Of a DNA stretch of 55,109 nt, positions 1 through 10,600 are shown piece after piece. The position numbers and the translations under genes are program-made. Origin of the DNA: Bodo saltans (lineage: Eukaryota > Euglenozoa > Kinetoplastea > Eubodonida > Bodonidae); assembly GCA_001460835.1 (NCBI GenBank), contig CYKH01001755.1, positions 4,929 through 60,037 on the forward strand, read 5' to 3'. Each line of letters starts with the position of its first letter. The stretch's first letter is position 1. Below the pieces are notes generated by a model. That model saw nothing but the letters and a program-made list of their open reading frames with translations, was not told where the DNA came from and did no database searches.

Positions 1-1
1 A

Positions 2-742
2 CGAAGAAATCGTCAACTAGCGACCGCACTTCCAGGTGGTGGTGCTGGAGTTGTGTTTGTCGACCAACAGCGACCTACTGGCGCCGAAAGCAGCCTTCTG
101 CTGACAACATCCTCCATTGTCTCTTCCTCCATCCAGACTTCTGCTGCTAAACTTCCCAGTGGAAGCCCTCGTCAACGTGTGGTCATGGTTGAGGAGCCCC
201 TTGCGCTAGAGTCCCCTCGATCCAACAACCAGAACAACAGTAACACTGCAAACGTTCAAAAGCAGTTTGTGTCTGCCGTAACTGTAGCGGCGGGTACGAG
301 CTCTGAGCTCAACACTAGCACGGACTCCAACAGCAGCCCATCTTTTGGACCGCGAGTGGAAAGTTTTTCCGAGGGGTCACCGTCATCTGCCTTGGTGAAC
401 AGCGCGTCAAGTTTTACCCTTGGCAGTGGCGATGGGCTTGCAAACCGCCGCCTTCGACGTGCACGGGACTCGATGATTATTGCACGCGACCCAAATGCGC
501 ACCGCAGTTACGTCTTGGAGAAGAGTGCCGAAAAGCTCGTCGAAAGCGTTGAAGAAGAAGATGAACACGATCATGCCCAAAATCGAGCATCTTTTATGAG
601 TGGTCTACCACCCCCGTCGGGAGTCAACACTCGTCGAGGCAGCTTAGAAACATTAGGCTCATCAACTTCCACCATTGACTTACCGTCTCCATCATCACAC
701 GGCGGTAGACATCATGATGAGGGAGAAGATGATATCCACTAC

Positions 743-773
<31 letters not shown>

Positions 774-3406
774 CGATTATCACGTCTCCTATGCTAGGTA
801 GCTCCTCCACAAGTAACAACAACTTAGGATTCACGCACGACTCCATCGCACTGGCACACGATCCCGCAGGACATAAAGACTACGTGCGTCAACACGCCGA
901 AACATTTTCTGCTCTCAGTAGGATGGAATGGGACGCTGTTGAGCAGCAACGTCAGCGACTGTTTGATGACGATGCGCAGCGTGCAAAGCTAAACCATCTT
1001 AGTGCACAGCATCAACTGCAGCAGCAGTATTCGCAATTCCTGGGCGGTGCTACGCCGTTCAGTGGCAGTAGTGATAGCAGCGAGGCGACATCGGCGCTGG
1101 CTCGGTTGAGACAACTACAAATGTCTATCCCTTCGCATTCATCGTCAACAGCGAACGCGCCACAAACATCATCCCCATCGTCAGCTGTTCCTGCTGCCCA
1201 ATCGACCCTTCCCTCGGTGGTTGCCAACGCCACTGTCCCGTTGATAGAGCGCGAATCGGCGTTGAAATGGATCCAGCAAGAAGCACGTGCTCGTATCATG
1301 CAGCAAAACACGTCAGTGGAAAGGACGTGGGCAGTTGATTCTCTCGCGCGTGAAGTGATGCCTTCTGCAGCAAACGGAGGATATCACTCCGCCGCGACAT
1401 CTGCACTCGCCGCAGGAACGGCATTGGCCGCTGCGTCGTCCCTCGGCAACGACCCAAACTTGCTTCTTGAGCAACGCCTTGCGCAAGTGATGGGTCGCCT
1501 GCTTACCCAAGACAGCGTCTTCTTGTACCAACAAGCTCTAGACGCCATGCTTATCGACAACGCTGCCTGGTCACTAGAAGCAATGAACCTGTATCGTGAA
1601 TTCGTGGCGACAATGCCGCCAAAAACAAGGGAGGTGGAAGTTCAAGCACCGGAGGGTGGGCTTTTGCAGAAAGATTCAGGGACCGATGCGCGTCAACCAC
1701 CAGGCTTTACTCCCAGCTTTCCCCTTGGAGACGCGTCAAATGTTGTCGTTTTCAGTTCCAGTCGCGTTGCAACGACTACCACAACCACCACCACCACGCA
1801 GCAGCAGCAACAACAGCAATTAAGCCAAGGTAGCGGCAGTAGCCACGCAGACAACATGCACCCCTCAATGTCGGAAGACGAAGAGAATGAGCTCTTGGCT
1901 CGCCTGCAACGAATTCGCGCACTTCGTGGCGATGCGACGTCGTCGACTGTGTCTTCAGCGGCAGCGCCTTATCACAACGGCACAACGCAACAACGCCAAA
2001 CCACAACGCAGCACCAACCTGCGCCAACTTCCAACGTGACTAGGTACCCTCCCCATGAAGTCGATGACGTTGGTGCTTCATTTTTTGTGGCTGAAGTGCG
2101 GCGACATCGATTTCCTAGATTGATCCACACCCCCGAGGTGCCCGTTGAACTGCGTCGCAGTGATTCTGGTGCTGCTCTTGCTAGAATTTCTGGGGCCGTT
2201 TACGCGCAGCCTGCAGCGGAGGTCGCTTTTGCGCACCCACCACCGCTGTCGCCCGTGCACCCTCAGCAGCGTTCAACATTGCCGCTTGGGTATTCCCCTG
2301 TTCCAACCGGACAGCAGCAGCAGCAGGCGTTTGCAGCGAGCAACAGCACGCCAGCTGGATTCTACCGTGCCCAACAGCATCCGCAAGGCGGGTACAGCCC
2401 AGCCAGCTCCGTGATCAGCACCCCTCCTCCCCCTCGAGAAGACGCAGCAGCGGGAGCATCGGCAATGTTCCCGGTATTTTCCAAACCAAGTCCTCGCAAC
2501 GGTGTGCAGCAGCATCATCACGCAGCCGCATCCTCGACGCCCAACGCCACCGCGGCTGCAGTGTTACGGTGGGACGTCAAGCGCAGCGGGAACGTGTTAA
2601 TCTCCCAATCTGGAACGCTGACCATGTCAGACTCTAGCAGAGCCCTCAAAGCTCTCCACGAGGATGGGACGCTAGCGGCTCAAGATAAATCTACCGTGTC
2701 CATCCCAATGTTTGCACTTGGTACAGTTGGCATATCGCAAGGCGATCTTGTGTTCGAGGCGCGGTTTGAGCTCCGGGCCTCCAAAGAAGCGCTTCCTGCC
2801 GCCGCCACATCATCTTCCGCACGGCAAGCGACGTCTGCGTCAGGATATCGGGCAGGTCAACGTGCGTCGCTACACAAAACGTACATTGGGGTCGCGTCGA
2901 AGTATTACCGGGGGGCCTCTCGCTCCACTCCGGCATACTTGTACTGCAGCGACGGCACCATCTCCGCAACCTCAGCGCTTTCCAACCCGCAGTCGACTGC
3001 AGAAGCGATTCCGTACGGCCGCCCGTTCCATTCTTCTGCAGTGGTGACAATCCACCTGAGCTTCAGTCGACGCGAGCTGAGCTTTGCGGTCGATGGAGTT
3101 CCCCAAGGTGTTGCGTTTAAGTTTCAGCGACAAGATGACCCTGAACCACTCTTTCCGCTTGTGGTATTTACGGGTGATGGTGATAGCTGCGCCTTCCAAG
3201 CACCCTCCCTACCTCCGCAGTCGTCGTCTGTTTTCGGGCCTCCCTCAGCGATGAGGACGCGTTCTAGATCTCCTCCGCAGCGGAATCAGTTGGCTGGTGC
3301 TGCAGGTGGTACTGCCTACTCGGCGAACCGTAATGGGGGCGGTCACAGCTATCGTGCAGACGCGTCCCCGCTTGCGCCGCAAAATGTCTCTCGGCCTCTG
3401 TATTAG
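2..3406 (+). CDS. SPRY-like domain protein, Gln/Ser-rich (5' end outside window)
   Basis: The frame is open from the first complete codon at 2 to a TAG at 3404-3406, giving 1134 residues in the window. No in-frame stop precedes the first ATG at 185, so the gene either begins outside the window or starts at 185. Most of the protein is Ser/Gln/Ala low complexity with CAG/CAA tracts near 750, 1795 and 2310. Two short related motifs occur early: DSMIIARDPNAHRSYV (near 470) and DSIALAHDPAGHKDYV (near 840). The last 270 residues, encoded by about 2560-3210, look like a SPRY/concanavalin-type beta sandwich. They contain YIGVASKYYRG, a strand pattern ending in LSFSRRELSFAVDGVPQG, and PLFPLVVFTGDG, which resemble the usual SPRY C-terminal strands. 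SPRY domains mediate protein-protein contacts, but the partner here is unknown. The 3' end is tandemly duplicated downstream. Confidence 0.6.
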
Positions 3407-3821
3407 GATGCTAGGGTGATTCAGATTCAAGGAGGCGAGACATATCCTACCCTCTATTCCTCCGTGATCTTTTTTAGTACGATAGAGCTTGTGGTATTTA
3501 CGGGTGATGGTGATAGCTGCGCCTTCCAAGCACCCTCCCTACCTCCGCAGTCGTCGTCTGTTTTCGGGCCTCCCTCAGCGATGAGGACGCGTTCTAGATC
3601 TCCTCCGCAGCGGAATCAGTTGGCTGGTGCTGCAGGTGGTACTGCCTACTCGGCGAACCGTAATGGGGGCGGTCACAGCTATCGTGCGGACGCGTCCCCG
3701 CTTGCGCCGCAAAATGTGTCTCGGCCTCTGTATTAGGATGCTTTAGGGTGGTTCAGATTTTCAAGAGAAGGCGAGACATATCATACCCCTATTACTCCGT
3801 GATCTTTTTAGTACGATAGAG
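3158..3821 (+). repeat. Tandem duplication of a gene 3' end plus 3' UTR (two units)
   Basis: Unit 1 is about 3158-3487 and unit 2 about 3488-3821. Each begins with cttgtggtatttacgggtga and ends with gtacgatagag. The coding parts (about 249 bases) differ at only two positions, both synonymous (GCA/GCG and GTC/GTG). The roughly 85 bases after the stop differ at about ten places, including several indels. The second unit lacks the upstream part of the gene. Confidence 0.95.
3488..3736 (+). pseudogene. Second copy of the SPRY-gene C-terminus (3'-end fragment)
   Basis: This stretch encodes the same last 82 or so residues as the gene ending at 3406, with identical amino acids, and ends at the equivalent TAG. 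It has no start codon or upstream domain of its own. An open frame can be extended back to an ATG at 3416 in what is 3' UTR of the first unit, but that extension is unlikely to be a real protein start. I read it as a duplicated 3' fragment, or as the other allele joined in tandem during assembly. Confidence 0.7.
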
Positions 3822-4060
3822 AAAATCAAACGATCCTTGCGGGGGGTTGTAATTCTTAGATTTTTTTATATTCAGCCTCCAGATGTCGTCATTCGGGAAT
3901 AAAGTCTGATAACTTCAGAGAGCATTATTCTCCTTTGGTTGCTTCGTGTATTATCGAAGAAAAAGGTCTATTCTTCAGTTTTCACCGAGAGGTGAACCAG
4001 AAAATCATTCGAGAAAAAACACCTTTGTAACGGTATCAAAACAAAGAAAAATAACGAAAT

Positions 4061-6055
4061 ATGGCAACGCATCAAGGTATCGACCTCGACGAGCGTCTGA
4101 AGCGGTCTTATGGCTGTCAAGTAGTTGGAGGGGGACGTGAGTTGGGGGAGGTCATGGCCGACTGCACTCCTATTGCGAGCCGGCAGCACTCCTCTAGGCG
4201 ACACATGGACCCCAACTCAAACAAGTCGCGAAGCTCTTCTACCAGGAGCAATCCGAGTCCCGTGCATGTTGTTCAGAAGGAGTACTCAGGCACGCGTCGT
4301 CGTAATATCTTTCACCCATCCATGACACCAAGCGAAGGTTCGGTGTCGTCAACGTCAGGGTGTGCGGTGAAGCACCACCAAGAAAGTGAACATAATGAGA
4401 GTGGCGCTGCGACTGGAGCCACGTCGTCGCTCGCATTGAGCTCATCTGCTGCTCCGTCGTTATCAAATAGTAACCACTATGGAGTCGCAAGCACAGCAGT
4501 GGGTGCTGCGACCGTTTCTTCACTCAATGGTGTGGGAGGTGCGGCGACGGCGCCCCCAACGGCATGTTCATCGCCTCATGTTTTCATCGTCCCCTCGGTG
4601 CTCGAACATCATTTCGTCGGCGCCGCAACAACGCGAGAACAAAGTTCAGACACGTTTCTCCCGTTCGGCGACCTCGGCAGCTTCGCTCCGCCGCTGTCGC
4701 CGCTGCACACGTTTTACGATGCCGACGAACAATTTAGTGACGACAGCCAGCACTGTGCTGACGACGATGAAGATGGGTTTGCACTCTACACCGAAGATCT
4801 GGCTGCTTTTAGAACGTGGCGAAAACAATCCGCCGCCCAAAATGAGTTGCAGACGCGACACCATTTCTTATCAAAATTGATGTTCTCCAGTTTAGAACAA
4901 CGAAGCCGTAGAGTCCTCATGGAATTTGAATTCTCAGAACGAACGCACGCACGAAACAAATTCTTGGACGTCATTTCCTCAGAACCACCATTAAGAAGCC
5001 ACGGTCAGCAAGGCGTGGCGGGGCCAGTGACAACTTCGTCTTCGTCTCCACCCACTTCTCACCCATCAACGACGTCGGCGGCGATGACAATGGCATCCAG
5101 TTTGCTAAATGATCAGAAAGCTGCGATTCAATCTCTCGCTGGCCAACTGGGCACCGTCCTCAAGTCCGTGAACGCCATCCAGCATCAACGAAACGTTGTA
5201 TCAGAGGCTCATGAATTGTCCCAACAACACTTTCATCACATTCTTGGTAAATTCATGAGATTGTTTCATCGAGAAGCAAGGGATCGGCAACGCGTGTGTC
5301 AAGAGATGCATGAAGCATTCGGTGATATTGTCGCGTCGCACCATCACACCGTTGTCGCGCGCTTGTGCCTCCGTGACGCAGCCGCACAACAACAGAATCA
5401 CAACAACAGTCATAACGCAACGGTTCTTGCAGACTCGACTTCAACAAGCATCCGGCAAAGTGTTGATGTTGAAGTACAGCGAATGTCGATGGTGCTTGCC
5501 GTGCAATTGGCAGAAGCAAAGTCATCGTTCGAAGCACAACTGCGGCATCAGCACGATGTCGAGCATCGAGCCTACCGAAATGAAATTGATGAGAAGTTGG
5601 CAGTGCGCCGTAAAGCGGAACTTCAGCTGCGCGAAGAAATTGCGCGGCTGAAATGTCTCCTCGCCAGCGCCTACGGAACTATCGATCCGCCCAACATGCC
5701 ATCACTGGATCAAGAGCTGCATCAGCTTCCATCGTTTCACGCCAAGGTGCAACAAGAAGTGGAGCGAACACTGCGCGCGTCTGCCAGCACTGCAAACCAA
5801 TCCACCGTCTATATCCCGCCTCCATCGTTGTCGCAGCACGCGCCGTTTCAAGGATGCATGTTTCCGCAACCTTCACTCACGGAAATGCCCTCGTTCTTAG
5901 CCCCAACAGACCTTTCAACGGATGCTCCCAACGCAACAGCAAGCGCCTCCTCCGGCCCCAGACAAACAGGAACGCACTTGTACCTCCTGTCGGCGCCTGA
6001 CGCGCCTTTAAGCCCTGGAACTGAAAACTTAGTTGACTTTAGCTGGCAAAGTTAG
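4061..6055 (+). CDS. Hypothetical protein with C-terminal coiled coil
   Basis: This 664-residue protein has no family I recognise. The start is the ATG at 4061 after pyrimidine-rich sequence; AG candidates lie near 3957 and 3978. The first 230 residues are Ser/Ala/Thr-rich and look disordered. An acidic patch (DDSQHCADDDEDGFALYTEDL) lies near residue 230. From about residue 345 to 545 the sequence is strongly helical with heptad-like hydrophobics, including stretches such as LAVQLAEAKSSFEAQLRHQH and KAELQLREEIARLKCLL. This is typical of a coiled-coil scaffold or cytoskeletal protein. The tail is Pro/Ser-rich. No catalytic motif or membrane segment is visible. Function is unknown. Confidence 0.75.
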   Translation: MATHQGIDLDERLKRSYGCQVVGGGRELGEVMADCTPIASRQHSSRRHMDPNSNKSRSSSTRSNPSPVHVVQKEYSGTRRRNIFHPSMTPSEGSVSSTSGCAVKHHQESEHNESGAATGATSSLALSSSAAPSLSNSNHYGVASTAVGAATVSSLNGVGGAATAPPTACSSPHVFIVPSVLEHHFVGAATTREQSSDTFLPFGDLGSFAPPLSPLHTFYDADEQFSDDSQHCADDDEDGFALYTEDLAAFRTWRKQSAAQNELQTRHHFLSKLMFSSLEQRSRRVLMEFEFSERTHARNKFLDVISSEPPLRSHGQQGVAGPVTTSSSSPPTSHPSTTSAAMTMASSLLNDQKAAIQSLAGQLGTVLKSVNAIQHQRNVVSEAHELSQQHFHHILGKFMRLFHREARDRQRVCQEMHEAFGDIVASHHHTVVARLCLRDAAAQQQNHNNSHNATVLADSTSTSIRQSVDVEVQRMSMVLAVQLAEAKSSFEAQLRHQHDVEHRAYRNEIDEKLAVRRKAELQLREEIARLKCLLASAYGTIDPPNMPSLDQELHQLPSFHAKVQQEVERTLRASASTANQSTVYIPPPSLSQHAPFQGCMFPQPSLTEMPSFLAPTDLSTDAPNATASASSGPRQTGTHLYLLSAPDAPLSPGTENLVDFSWQS

Positions 6056-6858
6056 CAAAAAGGACAGCGAAAAGTACCATTTCATGCTCAAATGGAGGTA
6101 CCAGCTCATAGACTAACTTCGTATTGTTCGTTTTTTTTTGTTTGTTTGTTTGTTTTGAAAAGGAGAAGCAACAGAATCACGTGCCCTCCCCCACTCAACA
6201 ACATGAGGGGAGAGAATCATAGAATGCTTTCATGTTCACTTTTTTTTTTTGTTTTCTCCTTTTTCTTTTTTCCGAAGGCCGTACGTTCTTCAGCGGTGTC
6301 AAGGGTATTTTTATTGTGTGACTTCTGTAATTTGAGACAAAGTTCATTGGTGTGATTCGTGTGTTTTGTGCACTCGCGAGGATTTGATCTTTCGAGAGGA
6401 GATAGCTCGTTGTGACATACTATCGAAGACGATTACGTGGCAACTCACCTCTCTAAAGTTTCAAATATCTGCTACACTTAACACATGTGCAAAAAACAAA
6501 TCCTAAATCATTTTTCTTGGGATTTTTGTTTTCGCAATTACCCATTTCAACTTCTTCTGAGCAAAAACAACGCTTGTGCGTTCTACCCCCGTGTTGTGTG
6601 CTTGCTTCGCTTTCTTCTACTTTTTCCCCCCTTCGGTCACCTCACAGCTCCTGTCGCCCATCCCCTCCATATGATCACCTCGAACAATCTCCGCATGAAA
6701 CTAACACACAACAAAGCCTCCGATCAATGTGCTGCTACAACATCTCCGTTGCTAGTGTTCGATTTTTGTAAACCTTGTTTGCTCGCTGTGTTTTTCCCCC
6801 GCAAAAAAAGAAAAGCGGATATCAGCGTTAAGATACCGCCGAACTTCGTGTCGCTCAT
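6056..6858. other. 803-base intergenic region
   Basis: I see no supportable gene here. It holds a (TTTG)n run at about 6131-6156, long T tracts at about 6240-6270 and pyrimidine-rich stretches at 6600-6650. A tract ending in cacctcacag near 6649 could serve as the trans-splice acceptor for B9D2. Short open frames from 6092 and 6485 are mostly translations of pyrimidine tracts. Confidence 0.6.
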
Positions 6859-7410
6859 ATGGCAGAACTTCACATCATCGGTGAAGTGGTCGGAGGAACA
6901 AATTTCGCTGGGCACAGTTTTTTCTGCGTCTTCGAGCTCGTCCATGGAGGACAGTGGTCCCACTTAGAGGGCAGGACTCGAGGCTCTACGCACATTATGG
7001 AGAACCACATCGATGGTGTTGTATGGTGCTTTCCGATCGATGTGCACTATGTCGCCCAAAGTGTGCAAGGCTGGCCAAAGATTTCCATGCAAGTTTGGAG
7101 CATTGACCCCTACGGTCGGAAGGATCTAGCTGGTTACGGCACTTGCTATGTGCCACTCCCGTCCCCACGGGAAGAGCTTGTAGAAGTCTCGACGTGGAAG
7201 CCTAGCTTCTGGCACCCAAACGGAATGGTCCGGCTGTATCAACAAGTACGACAAGTCGTCATGGGTGGTAACCCCGTTCTTCGAGATGATACATTAGTAC
7301 ACACGAACGATGCGAGGTACAAACTTCACACCATTGCTGGCGGCACGGTCACACTTCGCCTTAACGTGACGGTACGAAAAGGTGCCGCCATTGGACTGAA
7401 GTTCAATTGA
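6859..7410 (+). CDS. B9D2: B9 domain-containing protein 2 (ciliary transition zone)
   Basis: The protein has 183 residues, against about 175 in animal B9D2. It begins MAELHIIGEVVGGTNF, matching the MAEVHVIGQI-type start of B9D2, and the B9 (C2-like) domain fills the protein. Recognisable blocks are WCFPIDVHYVAQSVQGWPKI, QVWSIDPYGRKDLAGYG and YKLHTIAGGTVTLRLNVTVR, all in family order. B9D2 works with B9D1 and MKS1 in the MKS/B9 module at the base of the cilium, where it helps gate entry of membrane proteins. Its presence fits a flagellate. The ATG at 6859 is the natural start because the conserved N-terminus begins there. The partners are not in this window. Confidence 0.93.
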   Translation: MAELHIIGEVVGGTNFAGHSFFCVFELVHGGQWSHLEGRTRGSTHIMENHIDGVVWCFPIDVHYVAQSVQGWPKISMQVWSIDPYGRKDLAGYGTCYVPLPSPREELVEVSTWKPSFWHPNGMVRLYQQVRQVVMGGNPVLRDDTLVHTNDARYKLHTIAGGTVTLRLNVTVRKGAAIGLKFN

Positions 7411-7672
7411 GAGAGACGCAACGACAACACGACAAAGTCATAGAAATTTTCATCAAATGCCATAGGAGGCACATTGTTCTTAGATGACGTTTTCACCGCC
7501 AACATACACCCATACACATCTACGAACAACCTGCTTCTGTTTAGAATCTCTCTCCCTCGTCGCAGCACACTTTTTTTTATCGATTATCTGATTTCTATTG
7601 TCACTTGAAACAAAAAAAAATAGAGGAGGAAGAAGATATTTGTGTCGACGACATAAACGAGGTGAAGAACAC

Positions 7673-10600
7673 ATGGCGACGCCACTCACCTTCTACATAC
7701 GCCTCGAGGCCCTCCTTCAAGTCGTGGATTGGGGCACGCACACTAAGCCCACACGGACAACAACATCAGGAGGAACAACGCTTACTGCATTCCTCGACAC
7801 AGAAACGTTACGGCATATCCCCGGAGCGCCGCGCCAAGGTCGTGTCACGATTCACTCCCCGGCCGCACACTCTTCTCGCAACCCAACGACCTCCACAACT
7901 GCTGGTACAGTTTCCGTTGTATCGTTTGCAGTGTTTCCGTTTGCCGATTTCCTGTTGTCGCTCCTCCGAGGCATCGGCTGCCACGTTGTTATCTTCACAA
8001 CAAACTTTTCTCTTTCTGCTGCCACCGAACTTATCGCTGCCGCTGGGTGGTCTTCCCTCAGTGTCGTCAGTGTGAGAGACGCGTTGCCGCAATCCTCCCC
8101 AGTTTTGGCTGGGGCTCCTGTTGGAATTGGTCGTCGCTTAGCTGGTGGTGGGGCAGGGAGCACTGCAACTGTGAGAACGGTCGTTCTCAACACTACGCAC
8201 TTGGGCATATCGAGCTGCAATTGGAGCTCCTTTGTCATCGTGGATCTTCAACAGAATCAACATCCGGCAGCAGCAGTGCCATCGTATTCCTGGAGCAGCT
8301 CATTGCTTCCGTACGTCCTGCAGGTGGACCATTTGACTGTTGATTTGGTCGCCTCTACTGTTGCAAATCATCAAAATGATAGAAACGGCAATGTCGTCTC
8401 TGCGACCAGCCTCGCGGCTTCGTCATCTTCCAAGCGTCAACAGAACTTTCAGCATGAGAAGCCTGCTCAGATTCACGTGGAGGCCGTCAATAAGTTGCTG
8501 CGGGCGGCTATGACCTCCCTCGGCCTCCTCTACATGCTGCACAAAGCACTCCGAGTCTTCGAACTGTTTACATCAGGCATTGCGTCTGGGGATGTAAGGG
8601 ATCATCCAGTGGATGCTGCGCTCCCTGCCTTTGGGGACGTAAGGACTGCCATTCAACTGGCGGAGTCGTCCCTTTTTCGTGGCGTCACATTCGACATCCA
8701 GGCTGCCGGGACGTCGCTGAAAGACAACTTTGTCACTTGGGAAGCCACTGAATTTGCCTTGCGGCTGCGCGAATATGGCGCCTCTGTCGCACTGCTTACT
8801 GGCAGCAGCAGCAGCAGGAAGGCGGAGGGGCAGCTAGACGAAGTGCAGCCCAACGCTGCATCAGTAGCTGCTGAAGATCACACGTCACTATGTCGCCATT
8901 TTTGTGTTGTGGTCTCGTCATTTGCTGCAGGGTCGTCGTCCACCAGTAGTAGCGACGAAGAAAACGATGACGAACACATCGACGAAAACCGCCGGCCTCT
9001 CGCCCATCCTGTCGCAACACCTTCGGTATCGCCAGCAGCAATGACGATGACAGCGAACCAAGATTGGGTGGCTGCGTGTGTCAATGCGTGGTGCATCCTC
9101 CCTTGTCACTCCACCGTCGCATTCACAGTGGCGTCCCTTGATGAGCTTGCCGAGCTCAACGCGGCTGCTGAAGAAGATGATGATGACGATGACGATGGGA
9201 CGGGCATGGGGGAGCAGAAGGAAGGACTCTATCAGCAAAGCGCAACAGCAGCAAGAGAGCTCGGAGAAAACGTCGGCGTTGACATCCATCAACCACTATC
9301 GGAATCCACGTTTCAGTTCGCACACCATAAACGGCTCCATGAATTCCTTGTTGCTCACTTAATGTTGTTGCTTGCACCCCCGGTGGACTGCGTGGATGCC
9401 CCGCAGGGCTGCTCATCATCGTCGTCACTGCCGCCATTTCCGCGGCAAACCCTTCACTCGATACTTGCCGAGTGTCATGTATCGAGCGCTCCACTCGAAG
9501 ACAGCGCATTTCTGAAAATGATGTGTCAGGAGGTTGGATTTACCTGTGCAGATGCGCAACAGCAACATGAACAACACAACGGTGAAGAAGTTGTGTGCCA
9601 TCATCAGAACCTATTCTCAGGATTCTACTCGCGGCGACGATCCGCTGGACTTCAGAGCAACAGTGCTGGCGTGGGAGGCTCGCCAATTTCCGAACCATCC
9701 GAATCTTCAATCTCGGAGCAAGTGCTTACTCACGCGAAGCGCATCAAAGAAACGCTCGCGTACGAAATCAGCAAGTCCATTTCTCGACCACCTCGGCAGG
9801 ACGCAGCGACCCAAACGTGGGTTGTCCGGACAGCATCCACGAAAACAATGACAGATGTTGTCACCATGAAAAACAAAGACCCTCAGGAAGCTCCTTCGCC
9901 TGCTGTGTACAACAACAACTCTGCAAGTAGTGCGATTACGTTACCGACTGGCCCTGTTGTTGGATCAAAACAACCAGCTCCTTCCAACGTTACAGCCGGG
10001 CGAAAAGACACCGGGCCGCCAGTGCAGCGTCGCGACGACGGAGTACTTCCGAACTATGGCAGCGCGCCTGCATATCGTGATGAGACAACCTCGCCACGCT
10101 CAGACCCTGTTTCCAGCGGCGGCAGTATTGGCTTTCAGCCGCTTATTCGCAACAACGCCCACAGTGATGCGGGACGAGGAGATTCGCGCTTGCACCACGA
10201 TCAATCGTATCCGTATGAATCGTCCACTCACAACAACTCCTCACATTCAGTGCCGAACAATTTTATCGTTCCGCGCGCCGCCAGGGATGACAATTCTGGT
10301 TTCCACTCAAAGCAGTATGAGCAGCGCGATCATCCAAGGCCTCCCACTCCTCCTAAAGAGCCTCCTAGGCCCGATCATAGAATTGAAGGCATGGTCGCTT
10401 TGGCCAACGCCACACCAGCAGGTTCGATTGGCTACGCCATCACAGGGGATTTTCTTCCAGACTTCATCACTGTGGAGCTCCCGTTGTACGCGTACGGACT
10501 ACAGCTCGACCCGAAAACACCAAACAAAGCACTGAAAGCGTTTGTGTCCGCTGACAAGAGAAAACTCGAAGGGGTCACTGTACAGCTTCTACCTGCACCT

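Noticed and set aside
1012-2521. Several open frames of 60-120 codons on the minus strand and in other phases inside the first gene
   Set aside because: They overlap a long open gene, have compositions produced by reading its Gln/Ser codons in the wrong phase, and lack any family pattern. The same applies to similar frames throughout the window.
3416-3736. A separate 106-residue gene downstream of the SPRY-like gene
   Set aside because: Its first 20 or so codons are the 3' UTR of the first repeat unit and the rest is an exact protein copy of the upstream C-terminus, so it is not an independent gene.
6485-6967. A 160-codon open frame starting before B9D2
   Set aside because: It is rich in F, L, P and S from pyrimidine tracts and overlaps the clearly conserved B9D2 start in another frame.
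7598-7672. Upstream extension of the FCP1-like gene
   Set aside because: It begins at TTG, reads through an A-rich leader and lies before the first in-frame ATG at 7673.
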